A stretch of 64,000 nt of DNA from assembly GCA_900547415.1 (NCBI GenBank), contig URGS01000009.1, positions 1 to 64,000 of the forward strand, read 5' to 3'. Position numbers and translations under genes: made by a program. Numbering within the stretch: the first letter of the stretch is position 1; each line of letters starts with the position of its first letter. Source of the stretch: an uncultured Phascolarctobacterium sp. (GTDB lineage Bacteria > Bacillota > Negativicutes > Acidaminococcales > Acidaminococcaceae). A model generated the notes under the pieces. The model had not been told where the DNA came from. It made no database searches and saw only the letters and a program-made list of their open reading frames with translations. Positions 34,371 through 43,573 of this stretch are shown piece after piece.

Positions 34371-35075
34371 TTAGCCACCTAAATATGCCTTACGTACCGC
34401 CTCGCTGCTTGCCAGCTCCTTAGCAGTACCGCTCAGGGTAATGCGGCCTGTTTCCAAAACATAGGCCTTGTCAGCAATGGACAGAGCCATATTTGCATTT
34501 TGCTCAACGAGAAGAATTGTTGTTCCGCTCTCATTGATCTCTTTTATTATATTAAAAATTTCCTTAACTAACAAGGGGGCAAGACCCATGGAAGGTTCAT
34601 CTAAAAGCAAAAGCTTAGGGCGACTCATAAGTGCTCTGCCCATAGCAAGCATCTGCTGCTCACCACCTGATAAGGTACCAGAAATCTGATTTTTGCGCTC
34701 TAAAAGACGGGGAAATTTTTGGAAAACTCCTTCCAGATCCTTTACAATACCATCATTATCATTACGCAGATATGCTCCCAGCTCCAGATTTTCCATAACA
34801 GTCATATTAGCAAAAACATGACGTCCTTCAGGAACCTGACACAGACCCATACCAACTATTTTGTGAGCAGGAACACCTGCAATATCATTGCCTTCGTAAA
34901 GGATTTTACCTGTTTTAGGCTTCATCAGTCCAGAAATAGTACGCAGTGTTGTGGACTTGCCTGCACCATTGGAACCAATGAGCGCTACAATCTCGCCAGC
35001 GGGTACATCGAGGCTGATGCCTTTAATAGCGTGAATAGCGCCGTAATAGACATTAATATCTTCAACTCTTAACAT
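34371..35075 (-). CDS. livF: Branched-chain amino-acid ABC transporter ATPase LivF
   Basis: 234 residues. Walker A 'GSNGAGKSTTLRT', the signature 'LSGGEQQML' and Walker B 'LLLLDEPSMGL' are intact, with the LivF-type ending. It starts one base inside the livG stop codon region (TAATG), so translation is coupled. Energises uptake with LivG. Confidence 0.95.
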   Translation of the reverse strand: MLRVEDINVYYGAIHAIKGISLDVPAGEIVALIGSNGAGKSTTLRTISGLMKPKTGKILYEGNDIAGVPAHKIVGMGLCQVPEGRHVFANMTVMENLELGAYLRNDNDGIVKDLEGVFQKFPRLLERKNQISGTLSGGEQQMLAMGRALMSRPKLLLLDEPSMGLAPLLVKEIFNIIKEINESGTTILLVEQNANMALSIADKAYVLETGRITLSGTAKELASSEAVRKAYLGG

Positions 35076-35848
35076 TAGTTGATTACCTCCTCACCCAGAT
35101 ATGCTTCAATAACGCGTCTATTGCTCTTAATCTCATCAGGAGTTCCTTCAGCAATCAACATACCATATTCCAAAACATAAATGCGTTCACACACACCCAT
35201 AACCAGGCCCATATCATGCTCAATCAAGAGAATGGACAGGTCAAATTTTTGGCGAATCCAGCGAATCATCTCCATAAGCTCCTGTGTTTCCTGAGGATTC
35301 ATACCTGCTGCCGGTTCGTCTAAAAGTAGCAGCTTAGGCTCAGTTGCCAAAGCACGAGCAATTTCTAAGCGGCGCTGCTTGCCATAGGGAAGGTTTTTAG
35401 CCTTTTCATTGGCTTCACCCTCCAGATGGAAAATTTTTAAAAGATCAAAAGCCTTTTGAGTAATATACTCTTCTTCACTGAGATATTTGCCATCACGTAC
35501 AATGGCATCCATCAGATTATAGGTAACATGCATATTATAAGCAATTTTTACATTATCAATAACGCTCAGCTCAGAAAACAGGCGAATATTTTGGAAGGTA
35601 CGGGCCATACCCATCTGAGTTACCTGATATGATTTTTTACCGCTGCTCTTTTTCCCATTAAAGTAAATGGAGCCTTCGCTAGGAGTATAAACACCGGTAA
35701 TCATATTAAAGGCTGTAGTTTTGCCTGCACCATTAGGTCCGATAAGTCCAATCAGCTCCCCTTCATCAATATAGAGTGAAAGATTAGAAACAGCGCGCAG
35801 GCCGCCGAAAATCATGGATACATTGTCAACCTTAAGCAGCTCTGCCAT
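35075..35848 (-). CDS. livG: Branched-chain amino-acid ABC transporter ATPase LivG
   Basis: 257 residues. Walker A 'GPNGAGKTTAFNMITG', LivG-typical 'GMARTFQNIRLF', a divergent signature 'LPYGKQRRLEIARALA' and Walker B 'LLLLDEPAAGMN'. It overlaps livM by 17 bp. Confidence 0.95.
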   Translation of the reverse strand: MAELLKVDNVSMIFGGLRAVSNLSLYIDEGELIGLIGPNGAGKTTAFNMITGVYTPSEGSIYFNGKKSSGKKSYQVTQMGMARTFQNIRLFSELSVIDNVKIAYNMHVTYNLMDAIVRDGKYLSEEEYITQKAFDLLKIFHLEGEANEKAKNLPYGKQRRLEIARALATEPKLLLLDEPAAGMNPQETQELMEMIRWIRQKFDLSILLIEHDMGLVMGVCERIYVLEYGMLIAEGTPDEIKSNRRVIEAYLGEEVIN

Positions 35849-36782
35849 CGTTCTTACCTCCTAATTTAAACATTTTACGACTTAATTCTTCATTGCCAAA
35901 CAGTCCCTGCGGACGATGCAGCATCAGCACAATCATGGTTACAGAATAGATAACCATACGCCATTCAGGATAGTCGGACAAATAAGCACTGATAAATGTC
36001 AGCAGTGTAGCACCTGTAATAGCACCTGTCATAGAACCCAAGCCACCCAATACAACCATGGTCAGAATATCAAAGGAACGCATGAATGTAAAGGAAGCAG
36101 GGTGAGCCAGGAAAAAGTAATGGCTGAACAATGCGCCAGCAGTACCAGCAAAGCTTGCACCCAGAGTAAAGGCCATTACCTTGTACTTAGTAGTATTGAT
36201 ACCCATAGTATCAGCTGCAATTTCGTTCTCACGAATAGCCAAACAGCAGCGTCCATGAGCAGAATTTTTAAAGTTCTTAATAAAGAAAATAATACCTATC
36301 ATAATCCAGAAGGTATACGCAAAATTAGTCATACGAGGAATACCCATCAAACCAGAGGCACCGCCTACATAATCAATATTGAGGATGCAGATACGAATAA
36401 TTTCGCCTAAACCAAGGGTAGCAATAGCAAGATAGTCACCATCAAGGCGCAGGGTTGGCAAACCGATAAGGAAGCCTAAAAAACCAGCACATACAGTAGC
36501 TACTACCAAACCCAACTCAAATGGCATGCCGAGCTTGACAGTAATTATAGCACTTGTATAGGCACCTACAGCCATAAAACCGGCATGACCTATGGAGAAC
36601 TGACCTGTATAGCCATTAATAAGGTTCAAGCTGACTGCAAGAATAATATTGATACATATCAGGATAAGGTTCAGCTCCCAAAAAGGACCAATAATTTCTG
36701 TAAAAAGCAATCCCTGAACAATGGCAAAGACTGCTATACATGCGGCAAGTGCTTTTAAATCAAATTTACGAATCGGATTCAT
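35832..36782 (-). CDS. livM: Branched-chain amino-acid ABC permease LivM
   Basis: 316 residues, about nine membrane segments. LivM blocks: 'NLINGYTGQFSIGHAGFMAVGAY', 'RLDGDYLAIATLGLGEI' and 'NLINGYTGQ', plus 'RENEIAADTMGIN'. It starts 11 bp after livH and should pair with LivH. Confidence 0.94.
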   Translation of the reverse strand: MNPIRKFDLKALAACIAVFAIVQGLLFTEIIGPFWELNLILICINIILAVSLNLINGYTGQFSIGHAGFMAVGAYTSAIITVKLGMPFELGLVVATVCAGFLGFLIGLPTLRLDGDYLAIATLGLGEIIRICILNIDYVGGASGLMGIPRMTNFAYTFWIMIGIIFFIKNFKNSAHGRCCLAIRENEIAADTMGINTTKYKVMAFTLGASFAGTAGALFSHYFFLAHPASFTFMRSFDILTMVVLGGLGSMTGAITGATLLTFISAYLSDYPEWRMVIYSVTMIVLMLHRPQGLFGNEELSRKMFKLGGKNDGRAA

Positions 36783-36793
36783 ATGTCACTCAC

Positions 36794-37684
36794 CTACACT
36801 TTCTCACGTACGTTCTTGCCTAACAGGCCTGCGGGCTTGTAGAGAAGAATCAAAATCAAAATGCCAAAGGCGGCTGCATCACGGAATGTTGAAGAGAAGA
36901 AGCCACTTACCATAGCTTCTACTACACCAAGGATAATACCGCCAATCATAGCACCAGGAATGATACCAATACCACCAAGTACAGCAGCTACGAAAGCCTT
37001 CAGACCAGGCATCATGCCCATCAAGGGATCAATAGAGTTATAATAAACGCCTACCAAAACGCCGCCAGCAGCAGCCAAAGCACTGCCAAGCGCGAAGGTA
37101 GTAGAAATTACACGGTCAATATTAATGCCCATCAGTCTTGCTGCATCAGCATCATAGGAAACGGCACGCATTGCTTTGCCTGCCTTAGTCTTATTTACAA
37201 TATAGGTCAGCACTGCCATCAGTATGATTGCGCTCAGCAAAATTACCAGCTGCTGGCTATTAGCAACCAAAGGACCAATATTGTACACAGTAGCGGAAAA
37301 TACAGCCGGGAATGTTCTGGGCTGCGGAGAAACCAGCAGAATCATGCTGTACTCCAAGAAGAAGGACACGCCGATTGCGGTAATCAAAATTGCAATTCTA
37401 GGAGCATTACGCATAGGGCGATATGCAATACGTTCAATAATAATACCGGCAACAGCAGCGCCTGCCATTGCAAAAAGAATAGATGGTATAAAGGACCAGC
37501 CCAGCTGGGTAATAGCAAAGAAGCCAAAATACGCGCCCAACATATAAATATCACCATGGGCGAAGTTTATCAGCTTAATAATGCCATAAATCATAGTATA
37601 GCCCAAGGCAATCAATGCGTAGATACTGCCGAGAGATACACCATTGATCAGCTGCTGAAAAAACTGATGCAAAAAGGTATCCAT
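36794..37684 (-). CDS. livH: Branched-chain amino-acid ABC permease LivH
   Basis: 296 residues, about eight membrane segments. 'QQLINGVSLGSIYALIALGYTMIYGIIKLINFAHGDIYMLGAY' is the LivH N-terminal signature and 'KAFVAAVLGGIGIIPGAMIGGIILG' the coupling region. The ATG at 37684 follows GAGGAGGAAAA and is preferred over the longer frame, which crosses a terminator-like hairpin. Confidence 0.95.
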   Translation of the reverse strand: MDTFLHQFFQQLINGVSLGSIYALIALGYTMIYGIIKLINFAHGDIYMLGAYFGFFAITQLGWSFIPSILFAMAGAAVAGIIIERIAYRPMRNAPRIAILITAIGVSFFLEYSMILLVSPQPRTFPAVFSATVYNIGPLVANSQQLVILLSAIILMAVLTYIVNKTKAGKAMRAVSYDADAARLMGINIDRVISTTFALGSALAAAGGVLVGVYYNSIDPLMGMMPGLKAFVAAVLGGIGIIPGAMIGGIILGVVEAMVSGFFSSTFRDAAAFGILILILLYKPAGLLGKNVREKV

Positions 37685-37727
37685 ATGGTTTTCCTCCTCT
37701 AACTTTTTAAGGAATCTAATTTTTGAT

Positions 37728-37762
37728 AGAAAGAGGCTGTTGCCAGTAAACAACAGCCTCAT
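37728..37762 (-). terminator. Attenuating hairpin between binding protein and permease
   Basis: GAGGCTGTTG / CAACAGCCTC stem then TTTC on the minus strand. It probably lets only part of transcription pass from the binding-protein genes into livHMGF, keeping binding protein in excess. Confidence 0.7.
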
Positions 37763-37791
37763 CGATGTTGATTAAATACTTGTGGAACAGT

Positions 37792-38967
37792 TTAAGGATT
37801 CACTTTTGTTTTAAAAGTAGGCAATCCATCCTTGTACTCAATAATTACAGCACTTTTTACAGGATTGTGCTGCTCATTAAAGGTTACACCACCGGAGACG
37901 CCTGCAAAATCTTTGATCTTAGCCATAGCCTCTCCAATCTTAGCAGGATCTGAAGATTGAGAAGCCTCAATGGATTTAGCAATGAGTAGTACTGAATCAT
38001 AGGATAATGCCGCAAAAACATCAGGCTTAGAGCCATATGTCTTTTCGTATTCTGCCACAAAGCTCTTATTCATCTCAGAATCATCAGATGGTGAATAAAG
38101 ATTTGTAAAGAAGGTATTATTCAAGGCATCCTTGCCAGCAATTTTCGGAAGCTTAGCGCTATCCCAGCCATCACCACCTGCCATTGGAACAGTAATACCA
38201 ATTTCACGGGCCTGTTTAACGATCAAACCTACCTCCTGATAATAACCAGGAACATAGATAAAGTCGGGTTTTGTAACTTTGATTTTGGTCAGAGTTGCTT
38301 TGAAGTCAGTGTCCTTTTGCAGAAAGGCCTCTTCAGCTACAATCTCGCCGCCATTCTTAACAAAGTTTTCAATAAAGAACTTTGCCAACCCCTTGGAGTA
38401 ATCACTGGTATTGTCAATATAGACAGCAGCTCTTTTAACTCCCATTTCCTTGGCAACGTAATTTGCCATCACTGTTCCTTGGAATGGGTCAATAAAGCAG
38501 GCGCGGAAGCTATAGTCTCTAGTCTTGTTAGTCTGTGGATCAACCGTTACATCAGGATTAGTACCCATTGGAGTAATTGCTAAAACCTTCATGCTATTAT
38601 TAATCGCACCAGAAGCAATTGCTCCAGAAGAAAGATTAGGACCAATTACAGCTACAACCTTATCCTGAGAAATCAGCTTCTGCATAGCGTTAGTAGACTC
38701 TGCAGCCTCAGATTTATTATCTGCTACTACCACAGCCATCTTTTTACCACCAAGAACGCCCTTCTCATTTATCTTTTTTAGAGCTAGGTCAATGCCATTC
38801 TTGGAGGAAATGCCAAAAGAAGCACTACCGCCAGACATCTCCAGATTAGCGCCTATTTTTATATCTTTTGCACTTCCGGAGTCAGAGCTTCCACCACAAC
38901 CAGCCAAAGCACCCATCATTAGGACACCTGCTGATGCAGTCGATAACAACTTAATCACTCTTTTCAT
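37792..38967 (-). CDS. livK: Branched-chain amino-acid binding lipoprotein, second copy
   Basis: 391 residues. Signal and lipobox 'LLSTASAGVLMMGALAGC' place it as a periplasm-facing lipoprotein. The mature part is a type I periplasmic binding fold: 'IKIGANLEMSGGSASFGISSKNGIDLALKKIN', 'VVADNKSEAAES' and 'YVPGYYQEVGLIVKQAREIG'. A paralogue of equal length lies upstream. Both could share the same permeases with different ligand preference (Leu/Ile/Val and perhaps others). Confidence 0.93.
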   Translation of the reverse strand: MKRVIKLLSTASAGVLMMGALAGCGGSSDSGSAKDIKIGANLEMSGGSASFGISSKNGIDLALKKINEKGVLGGKKMAVVVADNKSEAAESTNAMQKLISQDKVVAVIGPNLSSGAIASGAINNSMKVLAITPMGTNPDVTVDPQTNKTRDYSFRACFIDPFQGTVMANYVAKEMGVKRAAVYIDNTSDYSKGLAKFFIENFVKNGGEIVAEEAFLQKDTDFKATLTKIKVTKPDFIYVPGYYQEVGLIVKQAREIGITVPMAGGDGWDSAKLPKIAGKDALNNTFFTNLYSPSDDSEMNKSFVAEYEKTYGSKPDVFAALSYDSVLLIAKSIEASQSSDPAKIGEAMAKIKDFAGVSGGVTFNEQHNPVKSAVIIEYKDGLPTFKTKVNP

Positions 38968-39101
38968 GGTTTATTCCCCCTCAAAAAAAATATATATTAT
39001 AGGGGCGCTAAATTAAGCACCCCCAATAATAACTAAATAAACCTCTGAGAAGATTTTATTGTTGAATACAAGCTATTCTATTGTCTATTTTCTAGCCTAA
39101 C

Positions 39102-40277
39102 TTACAGGCTAATTTTTTCCTTCAGGTTAGCAGTGCCGCCATCCAGAGAAATAATCAATGCACTCATAATCGGGTTATGGTTAGCATCATATGTCAGCTT
39201 ACCGCTTGCAATGGGAAGATCCTTGGTTTCTGCAATAGCCTTAGCCAGTTTTTCACCAGTTGCATTATTGGAACGTTTCAGTGCATCAGCCAGAACTAAA
39301 CCTGCATTGTAGCCCTGCATTGCGAAGATATCAGGATCTTTTTGATATTTAGCCTTGTAGTCTTTGATAAATTTCTGTACAGAAGGATCTTGGTCCTGTG
39401 CAGAGAAAGCACTTACATAGTAGCAGTCATGAAGAGCGTCCTTGCCAGCGATTTCAGCCAGTTTGGGGCTTTCCCAACCGTCACTGCCCAGCAGCGGAAC
39501 ATTAATGCCGATTTCACGAGCCTGTTTAATGATTTTTGAAACCTCTTCATAGTAGCCGGGCACATAAATTGCCTCTGGATTAGTAGCTTTAATCTTGGTC
39601 AAAGCAGCTTTGAAGTCCAGGTCCTTAGAAAGAAAGGCTTCCTTAGCAACAACTGCGCCACCTTTGCTTTCCAAAGTTTTTTGGAATACGTCTGCCAGAC
39701 CTTTAGAATAATCACTGGAGGAATCATAAAGGATAGCTACATTTTTAACCTTCAAAGTATTATCCGCAAATTGTGCCATTACCTGACCTTGGAACGGATC
39801 GATAAAGCAAGCACGGAACATATAATCTCTTACTTTGCCATTATCCATAGTAATTGCTGGTGCAGTAGCACTAGGAGCAATTTGGGGAACCTTATTGGCA
39901 GTAGTAATAGGAGCACTTGCAGCTACGCAGCCGCTGGTTGCAGGACCGATAATAGCAACAACCTTATCCTGAGTAACAAGCTTAGTTACAGAGTTACCAG
40001 ATTCGGAAGGCTCGGATTTATTGTCACTTTCAACTAAAGTTAATTTTTTACCATTTACGCCACCCTTTTCATTAACCTCGTCAATAGCCATTTTAGCACC
40101 AGAGAGAATTGCTTTACCGTAGTTAGCAACATTACCGGTTAATTCAAAGGAAGCACCAACCTTAATGGTATCGCCTGCAGCAGCATCATTCTTTTTATCT
40201 CCGCCACAACCAGACATTACAGAAGCTAATACCATTGCTGAGAGAGCTGCAGTAGCAACTTTTTTCCATGATTTCAT
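39102..40277 (-). CDS. livK: Branched-chain amino-acid binding lipoprotein, first copy
   Basis: 391 residues. Lipobox 'ALSAMVLASVMSGC' then the binding fold: 'IKVGASFELTGNVANYGKAILSGAKMAIDEVN', 'LVESDNKSEPSES' and 'YVPGYYEEVSKIIKQAREIG'. The ATG at 40277 follows AGAGGTAAT and replaces a longer frame without a site. First gene of the liv operon. The 134-bp gap to the second copy carries a GGGGTGC/GCGCCCC hairpin, a likely RNA stabiliser or partial terminator. Confidence 0.93.
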   Translation of the reverse strand: MKSWKKVATAALSAMVLASVMSGCGGDKKNDAAAGDTIKVGASFELTGNVANYGKAILSGAKMAIDEVNEKGGVNGKKLTLVESDNKSEPSESGNSVTKLVTQDKVVAIIGPATSGCVAASAPITTANKVPQIAPSATAPAITMDNGKVRDYMFRACFIDPFQGQVMAQFADNTLKVKNVAILYDSSSDYSKGLADVFQKTLESKGGAVVAKEAFLSKDLDFKAALTKIKATNPEAIYVPGYYEEVSKIIKQAREIGINVPLLGSDGWESPKLAEIAGKDALHDCYYVSAFSAQDQDPSVQKFIKDYKAKYQKDPDIFAMQGYNAGLVLADALKRSNNATGEKLAKAIAETKDLPIASGKLTYDANHNPIMSALIISLDGGTANLKEKISL

Positions 40278-40364
40278 AATTATTACCTCTTTCCCTTTAA
40301 CAAATACATATGTCACCAGGTTTGCTCATCTATTATCTACGCAACCTCATAACTTATGTGTCTC

Positions 40365-40394
40365 ATTATATCTGTGGTATCATACTTTTGTCAA
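40365..40394 (-). promoter_or_regulatory. liv operon promoter
   Basis: Minus strand TTGACA (40389-40394), 18-nt spacer, TATAAT (40365-40370), about 80 nt before the first livK. The 313-bp gap is otherwise AT-rich; the plus-strand TATAAT at about 40555 likely serves the next gene. Confidence 0.85.
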
Positions 40395-40590
40395 CGCATT
40401 TTTCAATTAAGTCATTATTTTTTGTTACATATACTCTAAATTGATACATTTTTAATACTTTCTATTTTTGTGTGCATAATTATAAGACTTTTGTGTTTTA
40501 TATATGTACTTAAATATGTGATTTCCACTATGGAAGTATTCACCCAGTTAGTGTATAATAGTTTCTAGTATTTTATTAAGAGGTTAATTT

Positions 40591-41004
40591 ATGGATTACA
40601 TTGCACTTTTCTTTATTTTCGTTAAAATGTTTCATTTTATTAATGCTGCAGAAATAGCCTTCTTTGTTCAAAGCCTGACAAAGCTTATCCGTGAGCAGCG
40701 TAAACAGGATAAAATCAAAAAGGTAGTTATTATCGACAATCATACCCTTATCTATTTTATGTATTTGATTGGAGATTTTCTTTTCCTTTTCTACTGTATC
40801 TGGCTTATATTTGATGATAATCTGTGGCAGCAGGGCTGTATGCTGCTGATAATTTCCGCTCTGGAATCCTATGCTGTTAGAGCACGTATAAGCGGAACCT
40901 ATTCCATTGATGCCAATGGCTTTGTATTTCCTCGCATGTGGTTTAGATACCTGATATTCGGTATGTCTATGTTCATTCTTTTAAGACTGTTTGAAGGACA
41001 GTAA
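40591..41004 (+). CDS. Small four-helix membrane protein, unknown
   Basis: 137 residues, not recognised. Hydrophobic segments at about 5-30, 52-75, 80-100 and 115-135, separated by a basic loop 'TKLIREQRKQDKIKK'. Inner-membrane location is likely. The ATG follows AAGAGG, and a terminator follows, so the gene looks real and stands alone between minus-strand operons. Confidence 0.65.
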   Translation: MDYIALFFIFVKMFHFINAAEIAFFVQSLTKLIREQRKQDKIKKVVIIDNHTLIYFMYLIGDFLFLFYCIWLIFDDNLWQQGCMLLIISALESYAVRARISGTYSIDANGFVFPRMWFRYLIFGMSMFILLRLFEGQ

Positions 41005-41176
41005 CATAAGCCGAAAAGTAATTTTTATAAGATAGATTTCGAGAATACTTTTCTAAATTTTCTGACAATTATCCCTTTTTATCATCTCTTATATTCGTTT
41101 CTAAGCGTATTTTTCTTTATTGCCTATGCAATCTATCCTATTTTCTCATTACGTCTCTCTATGGGCTTATAAACGC

Positions 41177-41224
41177 AAAATAGCATTATCACGGTATAAA
41201 TGCCATGATAATGCTATTTTTTTC
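41177..41224 (+). terminator. Terminator after the small membrane protein
   Basis: AAAATAGCATTATCA / TGATAATGCTATTTT arms with TTTT tail, 173 bp past the stop. Nothing else is recognisable in this 375-bp gap besides the facing terminator at 41333-41371. Confidence 0.85.
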
Positions 41225-41332
41225 AGTATCTTTTTATGATTACTCTTATGCTATTTACTGTGATAATATTACAAAAATCATAATATTTTTCAAGCTATAA
41301 GTAACCATAAACAATCTCCTAACTAAAGTAGA

Positions 41333-41371
41333 TAAAAGGCACTAAGAACAATTCCTGTTCCTAGTGCCTTA
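41333..41371 (-). terminator. Terminator after the DUF4446 gene
   Basis: Minus strand AAGGCACTAGGAACAG / TTGTTCTTAGTGCCTT followed by TTATC; end of the par operon. Confidence 0.88.
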
Positions 41372-41379
41372 AGTATCAT

Positions 41380-41856
41380 TTACAACAATGTTTCCTCTTC
41401 CTCAGCTAGTGTATATTCAGATTTTCCTTCTTTTACATCTTTAGCATAGCAACGACTATCGTCCCTGCCGTAAATACTGGTCAGAATAACACCATTTTTC
41501 TTTTCATCGGCCAAAAGCAGTGAATAGCTCATTTTACCACCCATTGCATCAAAAGCATCATAGCGGTTCATTTTGACAATCTGCAGACAGCCACTTACCT
41601 GCTCACGCAGCTGACGGTGTTTTTCCTGCAGTTGTTGAAGCTCTGCTTTAGTGGCTGACAGCTCATTTAATGTGCTTGTCAGCACATGATCAATATTAAC
41701 TTCTTCACCTTGAGTAAAGAAATCGTATTTTTTTTGCAATGTATTAAGCTTACTTTGAGCTTTCATTAATAAAACCAATGCTACGAGCAGCAGTACGCTT
41801 AACGCACCCACAACCGCCGCCAAATTATTTAACAATGCTCCATTGAGCTGTGCCAT
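41380..41856 (-). CDS. DUF4446 membrane protein
   Basis: 158 residues: one N-terminal membrane segment (about 8-32, 'NNLAAVVGALSVLLLVALVLLM'), a coiled coil (about 34-90) and a C-terminal DUF4446 domain with 'CLQIVKMNRYDAFDAMGGKMSYSLLLADEKKNGVILTSIYGRDDSRCYAK'. Homologues commonly sit after parB in Firmicutes. Function is unknown; a link to the chromosome-partition cluster is by position only. Confidence 0.88.
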   Translation of the reverse strand: MAQLNGALLNNLAAVVGALSVLLLVALVLLMKAQSKLNTLQKKYDFFTQGEEVNIDHVLTSTLNELSATKAELQQLQEKHRQLREQVSGCLQIVKMNRYDAFDAMGGKMSYSLLLADEKKNGVILTSIYGRDDSRCYAKDVKEGKSEYTLAEEEETLL

Positions 41857-41871
41857 TTTTACATCCCCTCA

Positions 41872-42567
41872 TTACATAAAGTTGCCTGCCAAAGCAGCTG
41901 CTACCAGCATGCCAGGCAGCATATTTCCTATGCGTATTTTCGTAATCCGCAGCATATTCAGACCTATGGCCATAATCATCACTCCGCCGGAAGCTGTAAC
42001 CTCCTGCAGAATCAGCTCTGTTATATAGGGCTCAACTACACCTGCTAGAAGCGTTATGCTTCCTTGATAAAAGCCAACACTTATTGCTGACAGCATTACG
42101 CCGACACCAACATTAGCAGTCAGAATAAGAGCAATAATACCGTCCAACGTAGCCTTAGCAAATAAAGTTGAACAATCTCCTGCCAAACCATCTTGAATGC
42201 TTCCTACAATAGCCATAGCACCTGTACAAAATAGTATGGATGAGTTAACGAAGCCTTCTGCAATTTGACCTGCAACAGAGCTGTTTCCTTTAGCAAGCCT
42301 CTGTCCAAGAAAGGTTCCCAGCTTGTTCATACGCTCTTCAATATCAACAATTTCGCCGATAATCGAACCAATTACTAGACTAATAATAACTATGATGATA
42401 TTGCCTGTTTTCATAGCCATTTGCACGCCTATAATTACTATGCAAAGTGCAATGGAGCTCATCATAGTCTGCTGCCATTTTTCTGGCAGCCCCCTCTTAA
42501 ATAATAATCCAATCAGTGAACCCAGAACGATAGCTCCACTATTCACTAATGTCCCTAAACCAGACAT
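41872..42567 (-). CDS. DUF554 family membrane protein
   Basis: 231 residues, about seven hydrophobic segments. 'GTLVNSGAIVLGSLIGLLFKRGLPEKW', 'IGEIVDIEERMNKLG' and 'GVMIMAIGLNMLRITKIRIGNMLPG' are the DUF554 (YdfK/YqgA) hallmarks. Function unknown; possibly a transporter. 19 bp after parB. Confidence 0.88.
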   Translation of the reverse strand: MSGLGTLVNSGAIVLGSLIGLLFKRGLPEKWQQTMMSSIALCIVIIGVQMAMKTGNIIIVIISLVIGSIIGEIVDIEERMNKLGTFLGQRLAKGNSSVAGQIAEGFVNSSILFCTGAMAIVGSIQDGLAGDCSTLFAKATLDGIIALILTANVGVGVMLSAISVGFYQGSITLLAGVVEPYITELILQEVTASGGVMIMAIGLNMLRITKIRIGNMLPGMLVAAALAGNFM

Positions 42568-42586
42568 AAAAGTGTCGCTCCCCTAT

Positions 42587-43573
42587 TTATACATGCAATC
42601 TTTTAGGCCCAGAGCTTTCTGCTGCTTCATTATTGCTAGGCTGCAGAGCTTCATATATTCTCTCTAAATCTTCCGGTGAATAATATTCAATCTGAATAGT
42701 TCCACCGTGATTATTTCCTTTGTTCTTAGGCATTACCTTAACCTTAGTACCTAAAAGCTCTATTAATCTTGTCTCAAAATCATGGTAGAATACATCCTGC
42801 TCTGTTTGAGGCTTGTTTTCCTTCTTCGTCTTTTTCTTATCAGCAAGTTCTTCTACAATTTCACGTATAATTTTAATCTGCTTGCCTTCTTTTAATTGAC
42901 GTACAACCTCTTCGGTCATACGGGAGCTCCAGCCATTTTCAATAATAGCCTTAGCAACCTCCAGCTGCTGCTCTTCCTTAGGCAGACCTAAAAGCTGCTT
43001 GGCTTGTCCCATATTCAAGGTACCATCAATAATATAATTTTGAATTTCCTCAGGCAAATTCAAAAGACGCAGAATATTAGTTACAGCTACGCGGCTGCGT
43101 CCAACCTTTTCTGCAGCCTGTTCCTGCGTCAGTTTGAATTCTACCATCAGACGACGCAGTCCATGAGCTTCTTCAATAGGATTCAGGTCATGACGCTGAA
43201 TATTTTCAATCAACGCAATTTCCATCATCTTATCGTCATCATATTCCTTAATAATTACGGGAACATTTTCCAAGCCAGCTAATTTAGCAGCACGCAGACG
43301 ACGCTCACCTGCTACCAGCTCATAGCCCTTACCCTTTTTACGTACAACCAGTGGCTGAACAATTCCATACTCCTTAATGGAAGCAGCCAGCTCTTCTAGC
43401 TTTTCTTCGCTAAAAAACTGACGCGGTTGATACGGGTTAGCAGATATTATTTTTACAGAAATTTCCTGTTGCTGCTGCTCCTGCTCCTGAGCAATTTCAC
43501 TTTCTACATTAGTACTAGAATTTTCAACAAAGATTGCTCCTAAGCCCTTGCCTAAGCCACCCTTTTTACTCAT
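42587..43573 (-). CDS. parB: Chromosome partition protein ParB
   Basis: CTP-dependent clamp that loads at parS and slides along DNA. 328 residues. N domain with 'ISANPYQPRQFFSEEKLEELAASIKEYGIVQPL' and the CTP/arginine loop 'GYELVAGERRLRAAKLA' (GERR), a central helix-turn-helix 'LTQEQAAEKVGRSRVAVTNILRLLNLP', then a lysine-rich linker and the dimer domain (about 265-305). It overlaps parA by 8 bp. Two parS sites lie 0.9 kb upstream. Confidence 0.96.
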   Translation of the reverse strand: MSKKGGLGKGLGAIFVENSSTNVESEIAQEQEQQQQEISVKIISANPYQPRQFFSEEKLEELAASIKEYGIVQPLVVRKKGKGYELVAGERRLRAAKLAGLENVPVIIKEYDDDKMMEIALIENIQRHDLNPIEEAHGLRRLMVEFKLTQEQAAEKVGRSRVAVTNILRLLNLPEEIQNYIIDGTLNMGQAKQLLGLPKEEQQLEVAKAIIENGWSSRMTEEVVRQLKEGKQIKIIREIVEELADKKKTKKENKPQTEQDVFYHDFETRLIELLGTKVKVMPKNKGNNHGGTIQIEYYSPEDLERIYEALQPSNNEAAESSGPKRLHV

